A DNA stretch of 34,721 bases from Planctomycetia bacterium (GCA_026400935.1 JAPLNX010000112.1:1-34721); one strand, 5' to 3'. Numbered from the stretch's first letter, positions 18,347 through 26,845 are shown. A program made the numbers and translations. The notes: generated by a model not told the origin, from the letters alone.

Positions 18347-18697
18347 ATGGTCGATGCAGACGTTCTTAAAATCATCGAACAAAGCGCTCACGAAGTGCTG
18401 GAGTGGGTCGGCTTCGGCACCATCGTCGGTTTGGCGGCTAAAGCATTGATGCCTGGCCGCGATCCTGGCGGAGCGATTGTCACCGTTCTCTTGGGAATCG
18501 GCGGCTGTGTCTTTGGCTTTGGGATGCTCAGTTTTTTTACGACTGAACAGCGAATCAACACGATTAGCCTGATCGGTTTTGCAGTTGGAACCGGAGGCGC
18601 TTTCGTCCTACTTTTGTTGTATCGCTTGCTGGCTGGCAAGTGGCTCAAAGAAGGCGAAGACAGACTCCCTTGGACCGGCAATCAAGCTGCACCATGA
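18347..18697 (+). CDS. GlsB/YeaQ/YmgE (transglycosylase-associated) family membrane protein
   Basis: 116 residues from the ATG at 18347; an upstream TTG at 18302 would add 15 residues without protein-like character. Three hydrophobic segments make up most of the protein. The family signature is clear: FGTIVGLAAKALMPGRDPGG then IVTVLLGIGGCVFGFG. Homologues are small inner-membrane proteins of general-stress regulons with no proven biochemical activity. This one is longer than the usual 80-90 residues because of an amphipathic N-terminal helix (DADVLKIIEQSAHEVLEW) and a third helix with a polar tail. It is divergent from the PP2C gene and upstream of lepA, about 240 bases away. Confidence 0.88.
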   Translation: MVDADVLKIIEQSAHEVLEWVGFGTIVGLAAKALMPGRDPGGAIVTVLLGIGGCVFGFGMLSFFTTEQRINTISLIGFAVGTGGAFVLLLLYRLLAGKWLKEGEDRLPWTGNQAAP

Positions 18698-18940
18698 ATG
18701 TAATGCTGAATGTCACCATCTTATGCCCATGCGGTTTACGATCAGCCATCAGAAATCGGCACTCGACCATCTCTTGCATAGTCGCTAGCATTCGTGACCC
18801 GCTGGGCGTCCCGCCGGTGATTGCTCCGATTGGCTGATGTTGTCGAGCGGCGAGCCTCTTTTCTTGGATCGTGACGACGTGTTAGGCGGTGCCCGTCGGC
18901 ACCCGACGATTGTCCGACCCGTTTCCCGATCAAGGCCCTT

Positions 18941-20743
18941 ATGGATTCCCGACTGATCCGCAATTTTTCGATCATCGCTCACATCGACCACGGCAAGAGC
19001 ACGCTGGCTGATCAACTCCTCCTCAAGACAGGAGCGATCACGCAGCGTGAATTTCGCGAACAAATCCTCGACGACCTCGATGTCGAACGTGAGCGTGGCA
19101 TTACGGTCAAAGCGCGGACCGTTGCGATTCACTACGACTACAAGGGTGAGACTTACGAGTTGAACCTGATCGACACGCCCGGGCACGTCGATTTCCATTA
19201 CGAGGTTTCGCGAAGCCTCGCCGCCTGCGAAGGAGCGCTGCTCGTTGTCGACGCATTTCAAGGGGTGCAAGCTCAGACCGTCGCGAATGCTTACGCGGCG
19301 ATAAACGTCAACTTGGAGATCATTCCGGTTATCAACAAGATCGACTTACCGATCACCCGCATCCCGGAAATTTTGGAAGAGATCGAAACGGTCGTCGGCC
19401 TCGACACAACCGGCGCACTTCAAGTTTCTGCAAGACAAGCGATCGGCATCGAAGAGACGTTGATCGCGATCATTGAGCGGATCCCGGCCCCGAAAGGCAA
19501 AGTCGATGACCCGCTGCGAGCACTCGTCTTCGATAGCAAGTTCGACATCTATCGCGGCGTGATCACGTATGTCCGAATCATGGACGGCACCGTGCGCAAG
19601 GGCCAAAAAATCCTGTTCATGAAGGGGCAGTCGGCTCACGAAGTTCTGGAGATGGGTCAGTTCTGTCCGGACATGAAGCCCTGCACGGAACTCGGTCCCG
19701 GCCAAGTCGGCTACATCATCACGGGCATCAAAGACCTCAGCCGAGTTCACATCGGTGACACTGTTTCTGATCCGCACAACCCGCCCACTCAACCGCTCGC
19801 CGGTTATCAGAAACCGCAGCAAATGGTCTTCTGCGGCATGTATCCGATCGAAGCAACGGATTTTGAAAGACTGCGCGATCAACTCACTAAGCTAAGCCTC
19901 AACGACGCCAGTTTTTCGTATCAGGCCGAGACGTCCGATGCACTCGGTTTCGGCTTCCGCTGCGGGTTCCTTGGCCTGTTACACATGGAGATCATCCAGC
20001 AGCGTCTCGAAAAAGAATCGGGGGTCGATCTGATTCAGACCGCTCCGAACGTGACCTACGAATTGGTCAAACGCGGCGGCGAAGTCATGCGCATCGATAA
20101 CCCACAAGACGTGCCAGACGGTGGCAATATCGAAGAATGGCGTGAGCCGATCGCGAAGGTGACCATCATCGTTCCGTCTGAGTTCATCGGCCCGATCATG
20201 CAACTCTGCTCCGATCGACGAGGTGTTTACAAAAACACGGAATTCCTCGGCCCGAAGCGAGCCCAAATCATTTGGGAATTGCCTCTTGGCGAAATCATCT
20301 TTGACTTGCACGACAAGCTGAAGAGTGCGACTCGCGGTTATGGCACCATGGACTATGACGTCATCGGCTTCCGTGTAGCAGACCTCGTCAAAATGGACAT
20401 CCTCGTGAAGGGAAATCGAGTGGATGCCCTTTCGACGATCGTGCATCGAGCGAATTCCGAACGCCGTGGCCGAGCAGTCGTGAAAAAACTGAAGACTGAA
20501 ATCCACAAGCATCAATTCGAGGTCGCTATTCAAGCGGCCATCGGCGGAAAGATCATCGCACGCGAAACGATCTCGGCCATGAAGAAGGACGTCACAGCGA
20601 AATGCTACGGCGGCGACATCAGCCGCAAACGCAAGTTGTGGGACAAGCAAAAAGAGGGCAAAAAACGCCTCAAACAATTCGGCGAAGTTGAAGTCCCGCA
20701 GAAGGCATTCCTCGCGGTCCTCAGCACGGGCGACGACGAGTAA
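18941..20743 (+). CDS. lepA: Elongation factor 4 (ribosomal back-translocase LepA)
   Basis: 600 residues, the normal LepA length. The GTPase domain has AHIDHGKST (P-loop), ERERGITVKA (switch I), DTPGHVDF and NKIDLP. Domain 2 follows with RALVFDSKFDIYRGVI, then the LepA-specific stretches FCGMYPIEATDFERLRDQL and GFGFRCGFLGLLHMEI. The unique C-terminal domain ends with GGDISRKRKLWDKQKEGKK and the RLKQFGEVEVPQ tail. LepA binds the 70S ribosome and influences translocation and 30S biogenesis. No residue looks abnormal. It stands alone here, converging with the CheW-like gene; their stops are 9 bases apart with no visible terminator between them. Confidence 0.98.
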   Translation: MDSRLIRNFSIIAHIDHGKSTLADQLLLKTGAITQREFREQILDDLDVERERGITVKARTVAIHYDYKGETYELNLIDTPGHVDFHYEVSRSLAACEGALLVVDAFQGVQAQTVANAYAAINVNLEIIPVINKIDLPITRIPEILEEIETVVGLDTTGALQVSARQAIGIEETLIAIIERIPAPKGKVDDPLRALVFDSKFDIYRGVITYVRIMDGTVRKGQKILFMKGQSAHEVLEMGQFCPDMKPCTELGPGQVGYIITGIKDLSRVHIGDTVSDPHNPPTQPLAGYQKPQQMVFCGMYPIEATDFERLRDQLTKLSLNDASFSYQAETSDALGFGFRCGFLGLLHMEIIQQRLEKESGVDLIQTAPNVTYELVKRGGEVMRIDNPQDVPDGGNIEEWREPIAKVTIIVPSEFIGPIMQLCSDRRGVYKNTEFLGPKRAQIIWELPLGEIIFDLHDKLKSATRGYGTMDYDVIGFRVADLVKMDILVKGNRVDALSTIVHRANSERRGRAVVKKLKTEIHKHQFEVAIQAAIGGKIIARETISAMKKDVTAKCYGGDISRKRKLWDKQKEGKKRLKQFGEVEVPQKAFLAVLSTGDDE

Positions 20744-20752
20744 TCAGTCTCT

Positions 20753-21913
20753 TCAGACCGCGATTGACGAACCGCAGTGAGCGAACACGTGATCGAGATC
20801 GGGCACGAGGAGTGTCTCTTTTCCGCTGGTGAAGGCTCCGCAGAAGAGAGACTCGTCAAGGTTTAGATCGTGGCGACGAGCGGTTTGATTCTGGCCGAGC
20901 AGTTTGGTCCGAATGGTGGACGGCGCGACGAAGGCAATGTAGTCGTTGGACAGTGGGCGGCGAACGATGACGACTCGCGTGAGACGCGCGGCAACGTGAT
21001 CGGGGAGGCCGAGCGTTATCGAGAGGTTGAGCAGTGGGAGTGCTCGGCCGCGCCAAGCGATGAGGCCCAGCACTCCGGTGGGTGCGTGTGGGAGGGAGGC
21101 AATCGGTTGCGGGCCGGTGATCTCTTGGACTTGAGCCGCATTGAGCGCAAGACAGGTTCGCTCTGTGGTGACGTTCGTTTGTGCGAGATCAAAGAGAACC
21201 AGTTGGCGAATGGACGTGGCAGACTGCAATGATACGACGTTAGTAAGTGGATCGCTCTCGTAGCCATATTCGCCAGAATCTGAGGCGTTCCACGAGCCAC
21301 CCACGTTCTGGTGAAAGTGGCTACGGATACCGAACGTCAGCGGCACTTGACCGTCGATAGCGGTGGGATTGATGACGAGCAACAGTTGCGAGGCCTCGGT
21401 ATCTGTATCTGAACCTGGGTCGTTTGGCAGCGCGGCACCGAGACACCAATCAGCGTGCATGTCGCGTGGCAGTGGCATCAGGTTGCGATGAGGCAGTTCG
21501 GTTGATTGTTGGATCTGATCGACCATCAAACCCCAGCGTTTGCCAGCACCTTGGATGATCAGGCAATAGGCTCGCGCGGATGTCATTGATTGTTTAACCC
21601 CATGAACATCGGCAGGGGCGGTATCGTGGCTGGCCAGATCTGTGCCAATCTCATCCGATGCGCAGGCCGATGGTGTGGCGGTTAAACAACGAAGTAAGCC
21701 GTTCTCACCACTGAGCAACCGCGACAGCGAATAGACCGGGATTGGTCCTTGTGCCGTGTCGAGTCGGCCAACTGGCTGGTCCGCCGTCGGTAGTTGAGCG
21801 ACGACGTTGGATTGCTGAATGCTAGCGACGCAGCCGAGATCGATGAAGCATTTGTTGCGACCGACGGTGCAGCGAGCGACTCGTAGCGCGGCCGATGAAG
21901 CAATTAGGTTCAT
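20753..21913 (-). CDS. Double CheW-domain chemosensory coupling protein
   Basis: 386 residues with two CheW-like beta-barrels. The first spans about 12-190 (FIDLGCVASIQQ, GRLDTAQGPIPVYSLSRLL, WGLMVDQIQQ). The second spans about 235-386 (QLVLFDLAQTNVTTERTCL then ALNAAQVQEITGP, GLIAWRGRALPLLNLSITLG, PDLDHVF). CheW domains couple receptors to CheA. The ATG overlaps the cheB stop by 4 bases (21910-21913), so it is translated from the cheB message. A Ser/Asp-rich linker separates the domains. Gene fusions of this kind occur in alternative (non-flagellar) chemosensory systems; no receptor gene is in the window. It appears intact although its presumed kinase partner is broken. Confidence 0.85.
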   Translation of the reverse strand: MNLIASSAALRVARCTVGRNKCFIDLGCVASIQQSNVVAQLPTADQPVGRLDTAQGPIPVYSLSRLLSGENGLLRCLTATPSACASDEIGTDLASHDTAPADVHGVKQSMTSARAYCLIIQGAGKRWGLMVDQIQQSTELPHRNLMPLPRDMHADWCLGAALPNDPGSDTDTEASQLLLVINPTAIDGQVPLTFGIRSHFHQNVGGSWNASDSGEYGYESDPLTNVVSLQSATSIRQLVLFDLAQTNVTTERTCLALNAAQVQEITGPQPIASLPHAPTGVLGLIAWRGRALPLLNLSITLGLPDHVAARLTRVVIVRRPLSNDYIAFVAPSTIRTKLLGQNQTARRHDLNLDESLFCGAFTSGKETLLVPDLDHVFAHCGSSIAV

Positions 21914-23079
21914 GGTTGGGCTTTCATTCGTAGTGCGGGCGGCTCGCCTACACTTGGTATGCGTGTGGAATCATCTTTGGTAACGCGGTTCAGACGGGCC
22001 GCCTGAGCTACGGGTGATGTCAGACGCACAAGTTCGGTTCCGATCGCAGCCGGTGTGCCGATGAAGTGGACGATGCCGCAGTCGATCGCTCGTTGGGGCA
22101 TACCGTTGACGACGCAGGATTCGGCGTCTTGAGCGAGCGTTGTGCCGTTGGCGGTATGAATCGCGCCGAGACCCTCGACGCCGTCGTGGCCCATGCCGGT
22201 GAGGATGACTCCAATGGCTCGTGAGCCGAAGACCTTCGCGACCGACTGCATCGTGACGTCGATCGACGGGCGGTGTCCGGAGACTTTTTCGGATTGAGTC
22301 ACCTCGACGCGATGATCGCTATTGATAACGAGATGAACGTCGCCGGGGACAACGAACGCCGTACCAGCCGTGAGTTGATCACGGTCGATGGCCTCTCGCA
22401 CGTTGATGTCGCTGATTCGATCGAGTTGTAATGCGAGCGCCTTCGTGAAACCGGGAGGCATGTGCTGCACGATGATAATGGCCGCATTGATTCCGTGAGG
22501 CCACTTGCCAAATAGCTGTTGCATCGCAGACGGCCCGCCAGTCGAACTGCCGATGACGATGACTGGAGTTGAATCGCGATTCGTAGGACGGGCACTCTTG
22601 CCCATCAGTGCAAGTTGGTGCGTGAATTGGTGTGTGTCCCGTGGCGATGCGACGGGCTGGAGTGCCCACCCTACGATGCAGCGGCGGCGTCCGGCTTCGC
22701 GGACTCGCATCGTGAAGTCCCGCTCAAACGCGGCAGTGTCGAGGTTGTTGGTGGCGGAGTATTTCAAAACGAAATCGACGGCTCCTTCGGTGATCGCGGC
22801 GTGAGTGATTTCAGCGGCGCGGCGACTGAGGCCGCTGACCATGACGATGGGAAGCGGCGATTCGCGCATCAAGCGACGAAGCACAGAGACGCCGTCGGCG
22901 TCGGGCATCTCAACATCGAGCGTGAGGACATCGGGCTTCTGCGTCTTCACGAGTTCAATCGCGGCCGCTCCGCTATGTGCGGTGCCGATCACCTGCACGC
23001 CGGGCTTGTCGGCGAGGTATTCTGCCAGCAGGCCGCAGGTAAACGGCGAATCGTCAACGATTGCGACGCGGATGGGCAT
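21910..23079 (-). CDS. cheB: Chemotaxis response regulator protein-glutamate methylesterase
   Basis: 389 residues with an N-terminal receiver domain and a C-terminal methylesterase. The receiver has D9/D10, phospho-acceptor D55 (LTLDVEMPD) and K106. The esterase has IVIGSSTGGP with catalytic Ser179, VQHMPPGFT with His206 and GMGHDGVEG with Asp299, so the triad is complete. CheB demethylates or deamidates chemoreceptors when phosphorylated by CheA. Between the domains lies a longer linker than usual, and residues after about 360 form a non-conserved tail. It overlaps the double-CheW gene by 4 bases and follows the kinase gene after a 177-base gap filled by an inverted repeat. Confidence 0.95.
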   Translation of the reverse strand: MPIRVAIVDDSPFTCGLLAEYLADKPGVQVIGTAHSGAAAIELVKTQKPDVLTLDVEMPDADGVSVLRRLMRESPLPIVMVSGLSRRAAEITHAAITEGAVDFVLKYSATNNLDTAAFERDFTMRVREAGRRRCIVGWALQPVASPRDTHQFTHQLALMGKSARPTNRDSTPVIVIGSSTGGPSAMQQLFGKWPHGINAAIIIVQHMPPGFTKALALQLDRISDINVREAIDRDQLTAGTAFVVPGDVHLVINSDHRVEVTQSEKVSGHRPSIDVTMQSVAKVFGSRAIGVILTGMGHDGVEGLGAIHTANGTTLAQDAESCVVNGMPQRAIDCGIVHFIGTPAAIGTELVRLTSPVAQAARLNRVTKDDSTRIPSVGEPPALRMKAQP

Positions 23080-23092
23080 AGCTGAAAACCCT

Positions 23093-23252
23093 GGAGTGCG
23101 GTGGCTCGATACCGCCTTCCTTTCAATGAGAAGGAGAATTTTTCAAAGTCATGAAACGGTGGTCTGGAAATCTCGTTTTGAGTGGGACTGTTCCGGTTTA
23201 TTAGTGTCGCCGCCCCAATTCAAGGGAGAGCGGTGTCGAGCCGTAGCACTCC
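23093..23252. repeat. Imperfect inverted repeat in the cheA-cheB gap
   Basis: The 23-base arms at 23093-23115 (GGAGTGCGGTGGCTCG start) and 23230-23252 (GCGGTGTCGAGCCG start) are complementary at 19 positions, and similarity continues a few bases into the loop. It fills almost the whole gap between the cheA-like stop and the cheB start. The arm sequence recalls dispersed intergenic repeats in planctomycete genomes (from memory). It could attenuate transcription between kinase and cheB. Confidence 0.65.
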
Positions 23253-23256
23253 TGAA

Positions 23257-24822
23257 TTACGCGCTGGCCAATTCACGAGACTTGGCGACGTGCTGTTGAA
23301 TCGTGGTGATGAGCTCGTCTTCGTCATACGGTTTGACGAGGTAGTCGGTCGCTCCGAGTTGTTCAGCTTTGTTGCGATGTTTGTTGCCGGAGCGGGAGGT
23401 GACCATCACAACCGGCAGCGTTTCGTAGTCGGCTTGTGATCGGAGCGTGGAGAGCAATTCGTAGCCATCCATACGCGGCATCTCGACGTCGAGCAGCACG
23501 AGGTCCGGTGCGGTCGGCAGGCGCTGTAGTGTTTCAAGAGCATCAACTCCGTCGCGACAGAGGATTGTTTCCATGCCAGCAGCGTTGAGTATCTTGGCAG
23601 TGATGCGACGGACGCTGACGGAATCGTCCACGATCACCACGGTGATGCGTGTGTCGTGAGCGACATCGTCAGATTCGGCATCGACCGTCGTGCTGCGCGT
23701 CACCGGGGCTTCGAGGACTTCGCTGCAATTTAGGATCGGAACAACCGTGCCGTCTCCGAGCAGCGTGGCGCCGATTAAACCGTGAACATGACGGAAATGC
23801 GTGCCGAGCGTTTTCACAACGATCTCACGACTGGCGATGATGCGATCGACGGCGAAGGCGACTTGCTTGTCACCGACGTTGACGAACAACACCGGCACCG
23901 ACAACTGCGTGTCATCGACCGAACCGGCGAGATGCAAGGCGTCTCGCAAGTAAACGAGTGGGTAGACGACGCCCCCCATGCGGAGGACGGGCGAATTGCC
24001 GACTCGGTCGAGTTCTTTGCGATCGAGGCGGATGATTTGCCGCACGTCTTGCAGCGGGATCGCGAACTTCTCGTGAGCCGCTTCGACGAACAGAGCTTCG
24101 GTGATCGCGAGCGTCATCGGTAGGCGGATGCTGACGGTCGTGCCGACTTCTGCGGTCGAATCGACGGTGATCGTCCCTTTGAGTTTGTTGACCGCCGTGC
24201 GAACCGCGTCCATGCCGACGCCGCGACCGGAGAGTTCGCTGACGCTCGATGCGGTCGAGAGGCCGTGAACGAAGATTAGATTCTGTAGCTCGGCCTTCGT
24301 GAGCGAATCGGCGTTGCTCGCGCTGACGTGACCATCGTGAATCGCTTTCGCTCGCAAGGCTTCGAGGTTCAAGCCCGCGCCGTCGTCGCTGACTTGCAGC
24401 ACGACTTGCGTCCCTTGATGGAATGCTCGGATGCGGATGCTCGCTTCACTGGACTTGTTACGAATTGCTCGAACATCGGCGGCTTCGATACCGTGATCAA
24501 CCGCGTTTCGCAACAAGTGTGTCAGCGGATCGACGAGCACATCCAGCATCGTCTTATCGATCGGGACCGAGTTCCCTTCGAGGTGCAGCTTCACCGATTT
24601 ACCGACTTGTTCGGCGGCCTGTCGCACCGCGCGAGCGAGCCGCGCTTCGAGTGTTCCAAGCGGAATCAACCGTGCCTGCATCAAGCGATCTTGCAGATCG
24701 CGTGAAATCAAACCTTGCCGATTGAGCAGTTGATCAAAGTCACCGGAAACATTGCCGAGTTCATTTTGCACCGTGTGAATGTCGCTGGCCGCTTCCGTCA
24801 GCGAACGAGCAAGTATGTGCAT
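23257..24822 (-). CDS. CheA-like hybrid histidine kinase, surviving core (no HPt domain)
   Basis: 521 residues from the ATG at 24822, although homology continues a few codons upstream (DEFDALELDRYTE), so this ATG is unlikely to be the original start. In order: the dimerisation helices (SLTEAASDIHTVQNEL, LQDRLMQARLIPLGTLEARL), an HATPase domain with N-box HLLRNAVDHGIE (about 102-113), DDGAGLN, GRGVGMDAV and GTTVSIRLP, a CheW-like regulatory domain (EKFAIPLQDVRQIIRL) and a C-terminal receiver (TVVIVDDSVSVRR, phospho-site in LLDVEMP, LVKPYD). This is the ChpA/PilL/FrzE type. The phosphorylatable HPt domain that should precede the dimerisation helices is absent, so the product cannot work as a normal CheA. 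The missing N-terminus is partly preserved upstream in another frame. Confidence 0.85.
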   Translation of the reverse strand: MHILARSLTEAASDIHTVQNELGNVSGDFDQLLNRQGLISRDLQDRLMQARLIPLGTLEARLARAVRQAAEQVGKSVKLHLEGNSVPIDKTMLDVLVDPLTHLLRNAVDHGIEAADVRAIRNKSSEASIRIRAFHQGTQVVLQVSDDGAGLNLEALRAKAIHDGHVSASNADSLTKAELQNLIFVHGLSTASSVSELSGRGVGMDAVRTAVNKLKGTITVDSTAEVGTTVSIRLPMTLAITEALFVEAAHEKFAIPLQDVRQIIRLDRKELDRVGNSPVLRMGGVVYPLVYLRDALHLAGSVDDTQLSVPVLFVNVGDKQVAFAVDRIIASREIVVKTLGTHFRHVHGLIGATLLGDGTVVPILNCSEVLEAPVTRSTTVDAESDDVAHDTRITVVIVDDSVSVRRITAKILNAAGMETILCRDGVDALETLQRLPTAPDLVLLDVEMPRMDGYELLSTLRSQADYETLPVVMVTSRSGNKHRNKAEQLGATDYLVKPYDEDELITTIQQHVAKSRELASA

Positions 24823-24869
24823 TTCGGTGTAACGGTCGAGTTCGAGTGCATCGAATTCGTCGTGATTAC

Positions 24870-24905
24870 CACCGTCGCACCCAACCCCACCGTCGCACCC
24901 AACCC
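24870..24905. repeat. 18-base tandem duplication at the cheA break
   Basis: CACCGTCGCACCCAACCC occurs twice head to tail (24870-24887, 24888-24905), and its first five bases recur next at 24906. Read on the minus strand together with GAGGCAAGCTC (24910-24920), it resembles the right edge of the intergenic repeat near 6997-7036. Repeat DNA therefore seems to sit at the deletion junction within cheA. Confidence 0.7.
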
Positions 24906-24909
24906 CACC

Positions 24910-25064
24910 GAGCTTGCCTCTTGGCCAGTCAGAGATTCGGCCAATTCGGCCAGCCGACCGTCGTCAGCATACTCGGTCGCCAAACGCTCGACGGCGGCAG
25001 TGGATAGCTGGCCGAGCAGGAGTTTTTGCAACTGTTCTTGATCCGCGTTGTGAAGTGCTGGCAT
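24910..25064 (-). pseudogene. N-terminal fragment of the CheA-like kinase
   Basis: From an ATG at 25064 the frame reads MPALHNADQEQLQKLLLGQL then STAAVERLATEYADDGRLAE and LAESLTGQEASS. From memory, this is the conserved opening of planctomycete hybrid CheA-type kinases. Afterwards the frame runs through the repeat (VGLGATV twice) and stops at 24798 in a different register from the kinase core. Everything that normally follows, including the HPt domain, is missing, so one gene appears to have suffered a large deletion plus frameshift. A GGAG lies about 10 bases before the ATG, so this remains the natural start of the ancestral gene. It lies about 150 bases downstream of the sigma-factor stop. 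Confidence 0.7.
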
Positions 25065-25214
25065 TTGAGATCGGCTCCAGACGAGAAATGATCGCTCATC
25101 AATAAAAGTAGAGAGCCAGCGGCGGAAACCTGTCGCGAAAATTGAGATCTGCTCCAAAGTAGACCAGTTACTCTGTGACTGGAATCTTCGACTCACGGAG
25201 TGACTCGTCTACTT

Positions 25215-25784
25215 TCACTGATCCAGCCCGGCCAATTCCTCTCGCAGCCGAGCCAAGACGCGGCTGCGGGAAAGATAGACGGCGTTGACTGTCACGCCAA
25301 ATTCGCGAGCGACTTCCACGCCGGGTCGGCCTTCAATCACCACTTGCCGGAAGATCTGCCACGTGGTCGTGGGAAAGTCGGTCTGCACGATCTGCATGAT
25401 CTGCATGATGCGGCTTAGCAGGTAACGGCGATATTCGGCCTCTGTCGCCTCGGCGATGGAATCGGGAGTGCTGAATTCTTCCAGTTGGTCCAACGCTGGT
25501 CCCGACTGCGGCTGGCGCTTGTTCCAGGCCAAGACCGTGTGACGAAAGACCGTCCACAGCCACGCTCGAAAACTGCGCGACTGGTCGTAACGAAACTCCG
25601 GCAATTTGCGGATCAGCAGTACGAACAACTCCTGCAACAGGTCTTCGACAGCGCTGTCACTCACACCGAGCCGCACGGCCCACCGTCTCAACAGCGGAGT
25701 AAATATCTGAACGAACCGCTCTCAGTCACCGGGGATCTGTTGATTGCATAGGCGATGAAGCAATGTGGCAGGCGTATCGAACAT
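25215..25784 (-). pseudogene. ECF-like RNA polymerase sigma factor with an in-frame stop
   Basis: The frame starting at the ATG at 25784 reads MFDTPATLLHRLCNQQIPGD, then TGA (25722-25724), then ERFVQIFTPLLRRWAVRLG without any frame change, through sigma region 2 (EDLLQELFVLLIRKLPEFR, FRAWLWTVFRHTV) to region 4 (VEVAREFGVTVNAVYLSRSR). The family usually has Trp where the TGA lies (GDWxRF), so TGG to TGA is the simplest explanation. Translation might restart at the TTG at 25691 and give a 158-residue product lacking the first helix of region 2, probably weak or dead. It would direct transcription of a specific regulon. It lies upstream of and co-oriented with the broken cheA. Sequencing error cannot be excluded. 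Confidence 0.75.
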
Positions 25785-25916
25785 GAGCAGGGAGACCGAA
25801 TATGAGTAGTGCTATCCCATAATGGAAATCGGAGCAATCTTGATGGGCGTGGAATCGTGAGAGATTTCTCTACGCATGTCATTCCTCATGATCAAGGCGT
25901 GCGACTCGAATTCGCC

Positions 25917-26732
25917 TCAGTTCGCAGGACTAATAGGGCTCTTGTCTTCAGTCGGCGGTTTCTTGAGAAGCTGATCCAACAGCGGCATCGCGAGTTCGCG
26001 GTAGACTCGTTCCAGCAACGGGTTGCTCTTGATCAATAGCATCATGCGATGCAACTTTTTTCCTTCGTCCTGAGTGAGCGGAATCTTCGAGGTCAATCCC
26101 TTTGAGTCGATGAGTACTGCGACGTAGCGATCTTGGCCGTCGCTGGCCGCCTCCTTGAGCACATCATGTAACTGAGCCGATTCGGGACTGAAGCGTTCGT
26201 TTTCCTCGGCGTCGGGAGCGGGCTTGGTGGCTCGTTCGGGAAGCTGGAAGACTTGTCTCAGCTTGTCAGACATCTCGCTGACGGACTTGTCTGACGAAAA
26301 TTGACTGAGACGTTTTGATGCGGCCTGCAACTTTTGAAATTGCTGTTCTGGATCGAGTGCTTCAGCTCGTTTGGATTCGGCTTCAAGCCGCTTCCGCGCG
26401 AGTTGGCTCAGCGAGTTGTCCGAGACAGACGATTCCAGATCGTCCAACGAAGCGCTGGTTGTATCCGTCTCTTCGGCAAGTGGCGCGATGATGACTGACG
26501 TCCCATCAGCGACCGATGGGTTGGTCTTCGCGGTGTGACGATTCACTCGCGCATCAATCGTGGCGAGCACAGGTCGCTCCAAGCGCGCGGCACTCCAGAC
26601 GGATGCCAAAAGGAACACACTGAGGACTACCGAGTGCAAAAGGCTCGATGCCAAAAGAGCGAACGGTAATCTGCGACGCGAAAGCACGAGAAAACTCCAA
26701 CGCTGAGCCACCAAGTTTCGGATAATCCGCAT
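25917..26732 (-). CDS. Membrane-anchored protein of unknown function
   Basis: 271 residues. A basic N-terminus is followed by one transmembrane segment (about 22-47, LPFALLASSLLHSVVLSVFL), a placement reminiscent of TonB-type anchors, though no TonB C-terminal domain is seen. Then come a low-complexity Ser/Thr/Asp region, a charged probable coiled coil (about 105-160, ARKRLEAESKRAEALDPEQQ), and a C-terminal globular part (about 195-260, DRYVAVLIDSKGLTSKIPLT, LHRMMLLIKSNPLLERVYRE). I do not recognise the family. It is upstream of the sigma factor on the same strand, separated by about 130 bases, and may be a separate unit. Confidence 0.7.
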   Translation of the reverse strand: MRIIRNLVAQRWSFLVLSRRRLPFALLASSLLHSVVLSVFLLASVWSAARLERPVLATIDARVNRHTAKTNPSVADGTSVIIAPLAEETDTTSASLDDLESSVSDNSLSQLARKRLEAESKRAEALDPEQQFQKLQAASKRLSQFSSDKSVSEMSDKLRQVFQLPERATKPAPDAEENERFSPESAQLHDVLKEAASDGQDRYVAVLIDSKGLTSKIPLTQDEGKKLHRMMLLIKSNPLLERVYRELAMPLLDQLLKKPPTEDKSPISPAN

Positions 26733-26743
26733 TCCGAGAATCA

Positions 26744-26799
26744 GCCGCGCGGTGCTAGCCCCGATTCAAGCCCTGTAGCCGGGGCTAGCGCCGCGCGGC
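26744..26799. repeat. Palindromic REP-like element
   Basis: The arms at 26744-26763 (GCCGCGCGGTGCTAGCCCCG) and 26780-26799 (CGGGGCTAGCGCCGCGCGGC) are complementary at 19 of 20 positions around a 16-base loop. It lies just upstream of the unknown membrane protein gene. The CTAG core is shared with the palindrome at 2310-2351. Confidence 0.8.
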
Positions 26800-26845
26800 C
26801 AATTTCTGTGACGAGGATAACCTATCGCTAGCTGGGGAATCATCA

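Noticed and set aside
24870-24905. Short direct repeats as a possible CRISPR array
   Set aside because: Two immediately adjacent 18-base units without spacers, inside a former coding region; this is a tandem duplication.
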